64,000 bases of DNA from Pedobacter foliorum (lineage in GTDB: Bacteria; Bacteroidota; Bacteroidia; Sphingobacteriales; Sphingobacteriaceae), in contig NZ_JABSNU010000001.1 of NCBI RefSeq assembly GCF_013266735.1, positions 806,001-870,000 of the forward strand, given 5' to 3'. Below are positions 47,801 through 56,962 of this stretch, piece after piece. Made by a program: the position numbers and the translations under genes. The notes under the pieces are model-generated. The model did not search any database. It was not told the origin of the DNA and saw only the letters and a program-made list of their open reading frames with translations. How positions within the stretch are numbered: position 1 is the first letter of the stretch; every line of letters starts with the position of its first letter.

Positions 47801-48211
47801 CTTATCAGCTAGTTTTCCGGCTGGCATCAATAAAAAAGGATAGTAATATGTTCAGTCTGATGTAATTTATCCCAGCGGTTCCATCCAGCTTTTATCGGCC
47901 TATGATTGATCGTGTCTGTTAATGAACCTAGACTTGACCCGTAGGGTAAACCTTTTCCGTAACCTGATTAGCTGCAAATAAATTGATTTTCAATGTATCA
48001 GATTTTTTGTATTAATATCTCTTTAGAATCATCTATTGTTTTGTTAACACTCATCGATTGAATTGGACAACTCATAAATAACCATGGAATTTGCACCAAG
48101 CCAAGCTGATCCATATAAAGAATTATAATTAATATTATGTTAAGTAATAAAATACATACCCCCTTTAGAAGGGGTATTATTAATAATAATGTTTTAAAAT
48201 GAAATTAGATA
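47801..48211. other. Gene-poor stretch
   Basis: 411 bases without a convincing gene. A 38-codon minus-strand frame exists near 48000-48110 but has no support. The right part is very AT-rich and ends with the hairpin at 48160-48174. Confidence 0.5.
48160..48174 (-). terminator. Terminator hairpin of the TPR gene
   Basis: Arms cccctt and aagggg with a 3-base loop, extended by flanking tac/gta pairs with one bulge. On the minus strand it is followed by an AT-rich U-containing stretch after the stop at 48212. Confidence 0.55.
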
Positions 48212-49360
48212 TTAGAATTCTTCCAGCTTAGATTTAAGCTCCTGAACTTTATCAAGTTTGTTCTTTCGGGTGTAGATTTCTATCAACAGCTGAACCGTCG
48301 GTTTATCATTCTGATTGATTTCATGAGCTTGTAGCAAAGAAACTTCAGCTCTGTTTATGAACGATGTAAACTTTTGGTTTTTATCAGCGCTATTTAATTT
48401 TAAAGCTTCATTGGCAGATTGTATGTAAGCAACGCCTAACTGATACAAAGCATCAAAATAATTTTCATCAATGCCAAGCGCTTTGTTGTATGCTAATTCC
48501 GCAGTTCCCAAGCCAGAACCGGTTTGGTGCAGGTATCCATACAAGAAATACAATAGTTTGTTTGAAGTATCAGCTTTAAGTGTGTTTTCAATAACCTTTG
48601 CTGCTTCATTGTATCTTTCATTGTCAAGCAATAAGTTTATATAATTATTATTAAGATTAACGTCACCTGGATTTAGCCTTATACCGTCTTCAAGCGTTTT
48701 AATCGCTTGATCTACATCTAGTTTTGAAGTGTAAATGTTCGCAAGATTCTGAAATATAGCTGGGTTTTTTGCACCATTTTCTTTGGCTCTTTTAAAATAT
48801 TCTAAGGCATTGTCAAATCCTCTGATGTTTTGCGCAGCTAGGGCTGTATTTATTGCCAAAGCTGTATCCTTTGGGAAAAAATCACTCACTTCTTTCAGTA
48901 AACCAAATGCTGCAGTGAAATCATTTTTTGCAAACGCAGCATTTGCTTTTTCTTGTTTCTTTATATTGATATTGTATACTGCAGCTTGTATTAAACGTGT
49001 ATTAGTTTGGAATCTATCTAATCTTTTTGCCGAATCAATTGCATCGATAGCCGAAGCAAAATATTTATCTGAATTACCTTCATTTGGATCTGTTATTGCA
49101 ACATACGAGCTTAAATAAGCTTTTATTGCCCAGGTTTCAGGCCATTTTTTTGTCTTTTTATCATTCTGTGCAGCCTCACTTGCCCTTATCCCTTCCCCTA
49201 TTATCCCAAGCTGTGCATTGGCATCCTGCTTTTTGTTGATGGCCATTTGTAATTTACCCACGCTATTTCTGGCAATTAAAAGTTGACTCTTTTGAGAAAA
49301 AGCCAGATTGCAAGTTGTTATAACTAAAAATATAGTGCTAAAAAAAGATATCTTACTCAT
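48212..49360 (-). CDS. Secreted tetratricopeptide-repeat protein
   Basis: A 382-residue protein with a signal peptide (cleavage near LAFSQ) and TPR helices from about 130 to 370 (ALEYFKRAKENGAKNPAIFQNLANIY, QAIKTLEDGIRLNPGDV). TPR domains bind other proteins in the periplasm or at the outer membrane. It resembles the next upstream gene in layout and in the stretch ...AFAKNDFTAAFGLLKEV, so the two are probably paralogues. A hairpin separates them, so it may be transcribed by read-through or on its own. Confidence 0.88.
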   Translation of the reverse strand: MSKISFFSTIFLVITTCNLAFSQKSQLLIARNSVGKLQMAINKKQDANAQLGIIGEGIRASEAAQNDKKTKKWPETWAIKAYLSSYVAITDPNEGNSDKYFASAIDAIDSAKRLDRFQTNTRLIQAAVYNINIKKQEKANAAFAKNDFTAAFGLLKEVSDFFPKDTALAINTALAAQNIRGFDNALEYFKRAKENGAKNPAIFQNLANIYTSKLDVDQAIKTLEDGIRLNPGDVNLNNNYINLLLDNERYNEAAKVIENTLKADTSNKLLYFLYGYLHQTGSGLGTAELAYNKALGIDENYFDALYQLGVAYIQSANEALKLNSADKNQKFTSFINRAEVSLLQAHEINQNDKPTVQLLIEIYTRKNKLDKVQELKSKLEEF

Positions 49361-49376
49361 AATACAAACTTAAAAA

Positions 49377-49404
49377 AAAAGAGGGATAAACCTATCCCTC
49401 TTTT
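49377..49404. terminator. Terminator between the two TPR genes
   Basis: Arms gagggata (49381-49388) and tatccctc (49393-49400), loop aacc, flanked by A-run and T-run, so it can work in both directions. Confidence 0.8.
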
Positions 49405-49428
49405 CATATTCAAAAAAAACTATTGTCC

Positions 49429-50502
49429 TTATTTTAACTGAGACAGTCTTTTTTTAATGGCTTCATAATTAACGTTATCATTTTTAAACGCATAAATGAT
49501 TGCTAAGTTTTCCAAAGTATTTACATGTTTTGGATCAATATCAAGGGCTGCTTTGTAATAAGGGATTGCCTGATCAATGAATTTAGTCATTTTAATACCC
49601 AACTCATTAAATTCTTTAGTTTTCTTTGGATCTAAAGCATTTCTTTGAGTTTGGATTGCTAATGCTTGTTTGTAGTAAGTATCTCCAAGCAAAGATTGAT
49701 AGTTAGCATTTTTAGGCTCTTTTGCTACCAATTTATTTAACATTTCCTGAGATTTAGCGATATCTCCTCTTTTTAGATAGATGTCAGTTTCAACACCGAT
49801 GAAATAAGGATCCTCAGGATATTTAGCCGATGCTTCTTGTAGCAAGGCAATACCCGCAACGCTATCCTTTATCTCATCAAAAGAAGTTTTGATGATGTCG
49901 GAGTAAAGCATTTTAGAATCTTTGTAATTTAACTCAATAGCTTTTTTAAAGTTTCTAACTACCTCAGGATAGTTTTTTGCTTCTTTTGCTACAACACCTG
50001 CGTTGATAAACATTGCTGTGTCTGTAGGGTTTCTAGCAGTTACTTCATTAAATGCGGCTAAGGCACCAGCAAAATCTTTCTTTTGATAAGCATAGATTCC
50101 TCTGTTTCTCATTGCATCTTGAATAGTTAACCTTGCATTTTCAATGTTATCCTTTTCAGCGCCTTTAGTATCTAAAGCTTTTGCTTTTTCTAAAGCCTCT
50201 TCAGCGATCTTTTGATTTGCAGAAGAATTAGCAGCATCTAATGAATCAACTAAAGCGATTCTTGATGCAAATAATGCTCTGTACGACCATGATTCTACTA
50301 AGTCTTTAGATTTTTCATGAGCAATTGCTTTGTCAGTATGACCTAAGCCTTCATTCAAAGTTTTTAAATTGTCAGCCAAAGTTTTGTCTTTGTTTAGAGA
50401 CAAAAGTGCCCATTGTTTTTTGGCAGCTTCTACTTCACTCTTTTGCGCATTAGCAAGTGTGGCAACACCTACAAATAATAAACTAAAAAGTATCTTTTTC
50501 AT
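49429..50502 (-). CDS. Secreted tetratricopeptide-repeat protein
   Basis: A 357-residue protein with a signal peptide (cleavage at about ANAQ) and TPR repeats (about 130-350: GIYAYQKKDFAGALAAFNEV, YPEVVRNFKKAIELNYKD, IPYYKAALDIDPKHVNTLENLAIIYAF). It starts 32 bases after gyrA on the same strand and is likely co-transcribed with it. Lys/Ala-rich surface helices suggest a scaffold. Presence directly behind gyrA recurs in Sphingobacteriaceae as far as I recall. No catalytic motif is seen. Confidence 0.88.
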   Translation of the reverse strand: MKKILFSLLFVGVATLANAQKSEVEAAKKQWALLSLNKDKTLADNLKTLNEGLGHTDKAIAHEKSKDLVESWSYRALFASRIALVDSLDAANSSANQKIAEEALEKAKALDTKGAEKDNIENARLTIQDAMRNRGIYAYQKKDFAGALAAFNEVTARNPTDTAMFINAGVVAKEAKNYPEVVRNFKKAIELNYKDSKMLYSDIIKTSFDEIKDSVAGIALLQEASAKYPEDPYFIGVETDIYLKRGDIAKSQEMLNKLVAKEPKNANYQSLLGDTYYKQALAIQTQRNALDPKKTKEFNELGIKMTKFIDQAIPYYKAALDIDPKHVNTLENLAIIYAFKNDNVNYEAIKKRLSQLK

Positions 50503-50534
50503 TTTATTTAATATATGTTCAACAATTTTGATTT

Positions 50535-53132
50535 TTAATCTTCAGTTTCCTCTTCAGCACCTTCATCATCTGCTTCCTCTTCGCCAGCTTCTTCAGTGGC
50601 TTCCTCTTCAGGAGCCGCTTCAAGCGCCTCGCCGTCTACCACAATGTGGCTTTCAGTTGTTTCTTCAACTTCATCCTCATCATGATCTATTCTAGCAACA
50701 GAAGCAATTTCGTCGTTACCTTTTAAGTTAATTAAGCGAACACCTTGCGTTGCTCTTCCCATTACTCTTAATTCGCTAACTACAATTCTAATCACGATAC
50801 CTGATTTGTTGATGATCATCAAGTCATCTGCATCAGTTACGTTTTTAATTGCAACAAGAGTTCCGGTTTTTTCAGTAACGTTAATGGTTTTAACACCTTT
50901 ACCACCCCTGTTTGTAACACGGTAATCTTCGATGTCAGTACGTTTACCGTAACCTTTTTCAGATACAACAAGAACAGTAGCTCCCGGATCATTAACAGCA
51001 ATCATGCCAACTACTTCATCATTCTCATGTGCAAGCGTTACACCACGAACTCCGGTAGCAGTTCTACCCATAGGTCTAACTTTCTCCTCGTTAAAGCGAA
51101 TTGCCCTTCCAGAGCGTAATGCCATAACAATTTCACTTGTTCCGGTAGTTAAGCTTGCCTCAAGTAACTGATCTCCTTCATTAATGTTTATAGCGTTGAT
51201 ACCATTAACCCTAGGTCTCGAATAGGCCTCTAGAGAAGTTTTCTTAATTGTTCCTTTTTTGGTACACATGATAATATAGTTATTCTCAAGGTACTCCTGA
51301 TCTTTAAGGTTCTTAACCTTAATAAAGGCTTTAATTTTTTCTTCTTTAGGGATATTAATGATGTTCTGTATTGCTCTTCCTTTACTTAATCTAGAGCCTT
51401 CAGGAATTTCGTATACTCTTAACCAGAAACAACGACCGGTTTCTGTAAAGAACAACATGTAATTATGGTTTGATGCAATTAACATGTGTTCAATGAAATC
51501 TTCATTTCTTGAATCACTGCCTTTTGAACCTTTTCCACCTCTTCCCTGAGTACGGTATTCAGTTGCAGGAGTACGTTTGATATAGCCTTCATGAGAGATG
51601 GTAATTACTACATCCTCGTCTTCGATGAAGTCTTCCATGCTCATGTCTTCTGCAGAGTGTACGATCTGAGTTCTACGCTCATCACCGTATTTATCTCTCA
51701 TTTCAATAAGCTCATTGGTGATGATCTCCATACGTTTACCTTCATCATCTAAAATAGACTGTAGGTATTCAATAAGTTTCATTAACTCGTTGTACTCATC
51801 TTTAATTTTATCACGCTCCAGACCGGTTAACCTGCGGAGTGTCATATCAAGAATAGCTCTGGCTTGAAGATCACTTAATCCAAATTTCTCCATCAAACCT
51901 ACTCTCGCTTCTTCCGGAGTATTTGAGTTACGGATCAATTTAATTACTTCATCTAAATGATCAAGCGCAATTAATAAGCCCTCTAAGATATGTGCACGTT
52001 TTTGTGCTTCAGACAATTCAAACTTCGTTCTGCGAATCACCACTTCATGACGGTGCTCAACGAAATATTGAATTAGATCTTTTAAGTTTAGTAATTGAGG
52101 TCTACCTTTAACAAGTGCAATGTTATTTACACTAAATGAGGTCTGTAAAGCAGTTTGCTTAAATAAGTTGTTTAATACTATTGAAGCATTGGCATCGCGT
52201 TTAATCTCATAAACAATACGGATACCATCTTTATTAGATTCATCCTTAATGTTCGAAATTCCCTCAATTTTTTTCTCACCAACAAGTTCAGCAGTACGCT
52301 CGATCATCATTGCTTTGTTTACCTGATAAGGTATCTCAGTAACGATAATGGTTTCGCGGTCTTTTGTTGTTTCAATTTCAGCTTTGGCACGCATAACGAT
52401 ACGGCCTCTTCCTGTTTCAAATGCTTCCTGAACACCATTGTAGCCATAAATTATGGCTCCTGTTGGAAAATCCGGTGCTTTGATATGTTTCATCAATTCA
52501 GCAACAGTAACCTCATTGTTTTCAATATAGGCTATAGTTGCATTAATTGTTTCAGTAATGTTGTGAGGAGGCATATTTGTAGCCATACCTACTGCAATAC
52601 CCGATGATCCGTTGATTAATAAGTTCGGGACTTTTGAAGGAAGAACTGTAGGTTCCTGTAATGAATCATCAAAGTTAAACTGAAAATCTACTGTATCTTT
52701 ATTGATATCAGCTAGCATATCTTCAGCTATCTTCTGGAAACGAGCCTCCGTATAACGCATTGCTGCCGGAGAGTCACCATCAATTGATCCAAAGTTACCT
52801 TGTCCTTCAACCATCAAGTAACGTAAGCTCCATTCCTGAGCCATCCTTACCATGGTATTGTATACAGATGAATCACCATGTGGGTGATACTTACCCAGTA
52901 CCTCACCTACAATACGCGCAGATTTTTTATATGGTTTATTGTTTGCTAATCCTAAATCGAGCATACCGAATAACACCCGGCGGTGTACAGGTTTTAATCC
53001 ATCACGTACATCAGGTAGAGCCCTTGATACGATAACCGACATCGAATAATCGATGTAAGCTGATTTCATTTGCTCGTCAATATCGATCCTTATTATTTTG
53101 TCGTTTTCTTGATTTTCTAAATCTTCTGCCAT
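50535..53132 (-). CDS. gyrA: DNA gyrase subunit A
   Basis: Breakage-reunion subunit of gyrase, 865 residues. The catalytic Tyr is Tyr127 in AMRYTEARF. The quinolone pocket reads HPHGDSSVYNTMVRMAQ: Ser88 corresponds to E. coli Ser83, and Asn92 occupies the position of E. coli Asp87. The six-bladed C-terminal propeller carries the GyrA box QGRGGKG. The tail after about residue 815 is strongly acidic (Glu/Asp/Ala). Two secreted TPR genes follow on the same strand. The start at 53132 gives the expected N-terminus (DIDEQMKSAYIDYSMSVIV). Confidence 0.98.
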   Translation of the reverse strand: MAEDLENQENDKIIRIDIDEQMKSAYIDYSMSVIVSRALPDVRDGLKPVHRRVLFGMLDLGLANNKPYKKSARIVGEVLGKYHPHGDSSVYNTMVRMAQEWSLRYLMVEGQGNFGSIDGDSPAAMRYTEARFQKIAEDMLADINKDTVDFQFNFDDSLQEPTVLPSKVPNLLINGSSGIAVGMATNMPPHNITETINATIAYIENNEVTVAELMKHIKAPDFPTGAIIYGYNGVQEAFETGRGRIVMRAKAEIETTKDRETIIVTEIPYQVNKAMMIERTAELVGEKKIEGISNIKDESNKDGIRIVYEIKRDANASIVLNNLFKQTALQTSFSVNNIALVKGRPQLLNLKDLIQYFVEHRHEVVIRRTKFELSEAQKRAHILEGLLIALDHLDEVIKLIRNSNTPEEARVGLMEKFGLSDLQARAILDMTLRRLTGLERDKIKDEYNELMKLIEYLQSILDDEGKRMEIITNELIEMRDKYGDERRTQIVHSAEDMSMEDFIEDEDVVITISHEGYIKRTPATEYRTQGRGGKGSKGSDSRNEDFIEHMLIASNHNYMLFFTETGRCFWLRVYEIPEGSRLSKGRAIQNIINIPKEEKIKAFIKVKNLKDQEYLENNYIIMCTKKGTIKKTSLEAYSRPRVNGINAININEGDQLLEASLTTGTSEIVMALRSGRAIRFNEEKVRPMGRTATGVRGVTLAHENDEVVGMIAVNDPGATVLVVSEKGYGKRTDIEDYRVTNRGGKGVKTINVTEKTGTLVAIKNVTDADDLMIINKSGIVIRIVVSELRVMGRATQGVRLINLKGNDEIASVARIDHDEDEVEETTESHIVVDGEALEAAPEEEATEEAGEEEADDEGAEEETED

Positions 53133-53253
53133 AAATAGTAATGTTCCTTAAGAACGATTTAAATGTGGTATTCTTATAACCTTGCGAATCTAATAAAAAA
53201 AGCGCCATTAAGGCGCATTGTGGAAAAATTTTAAAGTAAAAATTAGGCTATTA

Positions 53254-54150
53254 TCAGGCCCATTCAATGCCTTTTTTAAGCTTGCTTAAAGTATACGATT
53301 CTTCGCTGTCAGGAAGGGGCTGGTGATTGTATACCCATTTGGCCATCGGTGGCAAACTCATCAATATTGATTCAATTCTACCATTGGTTTCAAGACCAAA
53401 TTTTGTTCCGGCATCATATACCAAATTAAATTCAGCATACCTGCTTCTTCGTAGGTATTGCCATTCCTGTTGATGCTCATCAAATTCCTTATCTCTGTTT
53501 CTATCAATCAGTTCAGTATATGCAGGGATAAATGTATTGCCAACGGCGATGGAAAAATCAAGAAGCTGATCAAATGATAAACCTGTGTTTTCGGGTTTCA
53601 ATCTGTCGTAAAAAATACCGCCTACTCCCCTTGTTTCTTCACGATGTTTAATGAAGAAATAATCATCTGCGTGAGCTTTAAATTTAGGGTAAAAAGAAGC
53701 ATCAAATTGGTCGCAGGTTTGCTTTAAAAGGTGATGGAAATACCTGGCATCAGTATCGATAATATAATGTGGGGTCAGATCTATACCGCCACCAAACCAT
53801 CTTGTTTCATCGTTCATCTCAAAGTACCTGATATTCATGTGGATAATCGGTACAAATGGATTGTTTGGGTGCATTACAATAGATACGCCTGTTGCAAAAA
53901 ACTCATCGCTATCTACTTTAAATGCCTTTTTTATTGCATCGGGCAATTTACCATGAACAGCAGAAAAGTTAACTCCACCTTTTTCAATAACATTGCCATG
54001 TTGCATAATACGGGTACGACCACCGCCGCCACCATCTCTATTCCAAATCTCTTCTTCAAATTTGGCTTTACCATCCGCCAACTCCAGGCTTTTGCAAATC
54101 TGATCCTGAATTTGCTGATAAGCCTCAACTACTCTATCTTTAAACACCAT
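53254..54150 (-). CDS. hemF: Oxygen-dependent coproporphyrinogen III oxidase
   Basis: Decarboxylates coproporphyrinogen III to protoporphyrinogen IX with O2, in heme synthesis. ATG 54150 is chosen over an upstream GTG at 54171. The 298-residue enzyme has the Gly-rich NRDGGGGGRTRIM segment, the conserved HMNIRYFEM with a catalytic His, WFGGGIDLTPHY, and the C-terminal LPPMAKWVYNH. It stands alone, 59 bases beyond the MFS gene's stop, and fits an aerobic organism. Confidence 0.97.
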   Translation of the reverse strand: MVFKDRVVEAYQQIQDQICKSLELADGKAKFEEEIWNRDGGGGGRTRIMQHGNVIEKGGVNFSAVHGKLPDAIKKAFKVDSDEFFATGVSIVMHPNNPFVPIIHMNIRYFEMNDETRWFGGGIDLTPHYIIDTDARYFHHLLKQTCDQFDASFYPKFKAHADDYFFIKHREETRGVGGIFYDRLKPENTGLSFDQLLDFSIAVGNTFIPAYTELIDRNRDKEFDEHQQEWQYLRRSRYAEFNLVYDAGTKFGLETNGRIESILMSLPPMAKWVYNHQPLPDSEESYTLSKLKKGIEWA

Positions 54151-54231
54151 TTCTTTAAAACTATACACCAAAGTTAACCTTAATAAAAAGGCATCATTCC
54201 TTTAATTTTCAGATAGTACATTTTTTTGACA

Positions 54232-55455
54232 CTACTCCTCTTCAAAATTCAAATCACGACCGTAAGTCTCATCTAAATTATACAAACCGATGTATGCAAG
54301 TCCTACTGTGAGTACTGCCAAACACAATGCTGCGTTTACAATACCCATTTTTACTACTAAAAACTGAAATAATATGGTTACCAGAATTAAAGAACCTCTT
54401 ACCATATTTGGAACGCTGGTAGTTACTGTGGCACGCAGGTTTGTTCCAAACTGCTCTGCGGCGATGGTTACAAACACTACCCAGTAACCTGTAAACAAAC
54501 CAAAGAACACACATAAGGTATAAAAACCGGTTGCCGTCCATCCTGTGTTTAACAGGTACACCAACATGGTGCAGAATGTAAGGGTTATAAATATGAAAAC
54601 TATCTTTTTACGGGTTTTAAAAACCTGACTCAGTGCACCACTTAAAAAGTCGCCCAGTGAAATACCGATGTAAGTAAACATTACACCTTTTCCATTGTCA
54701 AGAATGTCTACCGCGTTTAAAGCTTTGCCAAATTCAGGCGCAATACCAACAAGAATACCTACTACAAACCATAGCGGAACAGCAATGAGTATGCAGCTTA
54801 AGTACTTTAAGAATCGTTTCCAGGTAAAAAACAGCATAAAGAAATTGCCTTTTGCAACCTCTTTTTTTGACATTTTTTCAAATAATCCGGATTCAAAAAC
54901 ACCAAATCTTAATAGCAATAGAATGATGCCCAGACCACCCCCAACAAAGAAAGCTGTTCTCCATTCAAAAAGATCACCTACTATATAAGCTGCCACTGCG
55001 CCCATAAGACCAATTCCGGCTACCAGCATGGTACCGTAGCCTCTCTTTTCCTTACTCATACTTTCACTAACCAGTGTAATGCCTGCTCCAAGCTCACCCG
55101 CCAGACCAATGCCGGCAATAAACCTAAGTGCGGCATACATTGGGATGGTGGTTGCGAATCCGTTGGCAATATTAGCCAGAGAATACATGATTATAGAGCC
55201 AAACAATACAGAAAGTCTGCCTTTTTTATCTCCCAGAACTCCCCAGAAAATTCCTCCGATAAGTAAGCCGGCCATTTGCCAGTTCATTAAATACAGCCCG
55301 GTTTCGGTAATTTTATCTGCCGGAACACCTAACGAGGCTAAGCTTTTGTTTTTAATAATGAGGAATAAAAGCAGGTCGTATATATCTACAAAATAGCCCA
55401 ATGAGGCTACCAGAATTAATAAGAATACGCCCTTATTCTGTTTGCTGTTAATCAT
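54232..55455 (-). CDS. MFS transporter (metabolite:H+ symporter type)
   Basis: ATG 55455 is preferred over a TTG at 55485. The 407-residue membrane protein has 12 predicted helices and the MFS loop 2-3 motif GVLGDKKGRLSVLFGS. GELGAGITLVSESMSKEKRGYG after helix 4 is typical of the ProP/ShiA-like group that imports organic acids or compatible solutes. The gene stands alone, and the substrate is unknown. Confidence 0.92.
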   Translation of the reverse strand: MINSKQNKGVFLLILVASLGYFVDIYDLLLFLIIKNKSLASLGVPADKITETGLYLMNWQMAGLLIGGIFWGVLGDKKGRLSVLFGSIIMYSLANIANGFATTIPMYAALRFIAGIGLAGELGAGITLVSESMSKEKRGYGTMLVAGIGLMGAVAAYIVGDLFEWRTAFFVGGGLGIILLLLRFGVFESGLFEKMSKKEVAKGNFFMLFFTWKRFLKYLSCILIAVPLWFVVGILVGIAPEFGKALNAVDILDNGKGVMFTYIGISLGDFLSGALSQVFKTRKKIVFIFITLTFCTMLVYLLNTGWTATGFYTLCVFFGLFTGYWVVFVTIAAEQFGTNLRATVTTSVPNMVRGSLILVTILFQFLVVKMGIVNAALCLAVLTVGLAYIGLYNLDETYGRDLNFEEE

Positions 55456-55515
55456 ATAAAGTTTGTTTGGTTGCTGAAAGTACAAACAAATTTATTTCTG
55501 ATAAAACATTTCATA

Positions 55516-55561
55516 AAAAAACCGTGTATCTAAGCAAAATAAGCTTAAATACACGGTTTTT
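55516..55561 (-). terminator. Terminator of the small lipoprotein gene
   Basis: A-run, then accgtgtat...taagc pairing with gctta...atacacggt, with one mismatch, then a T-run; it can also stop plus-strand transcription. Confidence 0.75.
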
Positions 55562-55584
55562 ATAATTGCTCGTTTTAAAGCCTG

Positions 55585-55779
55585 CTATTGCTTTATAGTT
55601 GTATCAGGTAGTGTTTTTGTAGTATCAACAGGCATTTTTTTAGTAGTGTCAACGGGTTTAATGTTTGTATCGACAGCGGTGCTGTCTGTTGTCCCCGACA
55701 TATTCTTTGTTGAATTGCAGGAGGATGCCGCTATTGTTAAGCATCCAGCAAATGCAAGACTTAAAATTAACTTTTTCAT
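55585..55779 (-). CDS. Small Thr/Asp-rich lipoprotein
   Basis: A 64-residue protein made of a lipoprotein signal (lipobox ASSC, Cys21) and a short tail of repeated VDTTKK/PDTT units. It probably sits in the outer or inner membrane as an unstructured lipoprotein. No function is known. It is followed by a terminator. The upstream gene also encodes a lipoprotein with a Thr-rich linker of similar composition. Confidence 0.7.
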   Translation of the reverse strand: MKKLILSLAFAGCLTIAASSCNSTKNMSGTTDSTAVDTNIKPVDTTKKMPVDTTKTLPDTTIKQ

Positions 55780-55866
55780 AGGATTGATTTTAGTTTACGT
55801 ACTGCACAATCAACAAGGCCAAACCCTAAAAGTTTTAAATTATTTTAAACTGATCAATGAATAACA

Positions 55867-55907
55867 CAAAAAAAGGCCTTTCCGTTTTATCAGAAAAGCC
55901 TTTAAAA
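55867..55907 (-). terminator. Terminator of the fasciclin gene
   Basis: Hairpin of aaaggcctttcc and ggaaaagccttt type with one mismatch pair, bounded by A- and T-runs, 14 bases after the stop at 55921. Confidence 0.65.
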
Positions 55908-55920
55908 AATTAACTATTAT

Positions 55921-56505
55921 TTATTTTTTCGGCATTAAAACACCATCTATTACAAAGGTTACCCCATTACTGGAAATCACATCAGCGATGGTAATTTTTG
56001 CATCGTTGACCCACCATTCGCCATTTTTCTCAGTTAATTTGAGTTTCTGACCTTGAACAGTGGTAAGTTCCATTCCATTTTTTAGATCAGAAGATTTATA
56101 GCTACCTGGAACCACGTGATAAGTTAGTACACTGGTCAGGTCTTTTTTCATTTCTGGTTTTAACAGATTATCAACCGCCCCGGCTGGCAATTTTGCAAAT
56201 GCTTCATTGGTTGGCGCAAATACCGTGAAAGGACCAGTTCCACTTAAAGTTTCAACTAAACCAGCTGCTTTTACTGCTGCTACAAGCGTGGTATGATCAC
56301 TTGACCCCATCGCATTTTCTACAATGTTTTTTGAAGGAACCATCATTGCTCCACCAACTTCAACTCCTTTTTCTACAACTACGGTAGTATCAACAGTAGT
56401 CATTGAAGTATCAGTAGTCGTTTCTGCTGTTTTAGAAGAGTTACAAGCTGAAACAAGGGCCAATAAGGCTAAACCTGCAGTTAAACTTAAAAATTGCTTT
56501 TTCAT
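55921..56505 (-). CDS. Fasciclin-domain lipoprotein
   Basis: ATG 56505 is chosen because it starts a lipoprotein signal (lipobox VSAC, Cys19); the longer frame adds 21 residues without sense. The 194-residue protein has a Thr-rich linker and one FAS1 domain (about 60-194) with ALVAAVKAAGLVETL-like H1, GPFTVFAPTNEAF, YHVVPGSY and VIDGVLMP. FAS1 domains mediate adhesion or bind small ligands. It is related in style to the small lipoprotein downstream. No regulator is visible. Confidence 0.93.
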   Translation of the reverse strand: MKKQFLSLTAGLALLALVSACNSSKTAETTTDTSMTTVDTTVVVEKGVEVGGAMMVPSKNIVENAMGSSDHTTLVAAVKAAGLVETLSGTGPFTVFAPTNEAFAKLPAGAVDNLLKPEMKKDLTSVLTYHVVPGSYKSSDLKNGMELTTVQGQKLKLTEKNGEWWVNDAKITIADVISSNGVTFVIDGVLMPKK

Positions 56506-56577
56506 AAAATTTCGTTTTGTTGTTTTAAGTATTTCGTTTTCTTCACCTATAAACGAGAATAACAACAAAGCGGATTT

Positions 56578-56883
56578 TTACTGATGCATTTTTAATTTAT
56601 CAAGCAGTTCTGGCGAAACATTTTCGGCATAAGCACCATAAGCATCAATCAATACCCCTTTCAGATTTCCTACAGGTGATGATATGGCATAGATCACGGC
56701 GCTATCATCGGGATCATTCATACCTTCAAATCTGTAAAATTCATCAATCTCAAATTCCTCAGGCATTAACTGCATATCTATGGATTTGCACTCAATAAAT
56801 TCTGCGCTAAGCGTAAAATCGTACTCATAACCCCGTTTTTCAAGGTCAGATACAGCAGCTGTAAGGGTGTCATATATATACAT
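56578..56883 (-). CDS. Conserved hypothetical protein (often mis-named PRPP synthetase)
   Basis: A 101-residue acidic soluble protein. The pattern IECKSIDMQLMPEEFEIDEFYRFEGMNDPDDSAVIYAI is characteristic of a small Bacteroidota family frequently labelled 'phosphoribosylpyrophosphate synthetase' in databases. It has no PRPP-binding motif and is far too short for that enzyme. Function unknown. Divergent from the DUF4442 gene. Confidence 0.8.
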   Translation of the reverse strand: MYIYDTLTAAVSDLEKRGYEYDFTLSAEFIECKSIDMQLMPEEFEIDEFYRFEGMNDPDDSAVIYAISSPVGNLKGVLIDAYGAYAENVSPELLDKLKMHQ

Positions 56884-56962
56884 ACTCTAATTTACTAAAA
56901 AATTACTTTATCCTGCTACATAAAATTTCATAGTTCAATAAACTTTCTGATATTTAAGCATC

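Noticed and set aside
47990..48110. 38-codon minus-strand frame
   Set aside because: No leader, no similarity, and situated in AT-rich non-coding DNA.
56578..56883. Phosphoribosylpyrophosphate synthetase
   Set aside because: Only 101 residues and no PRPP motif; the label is a recurrent database error.
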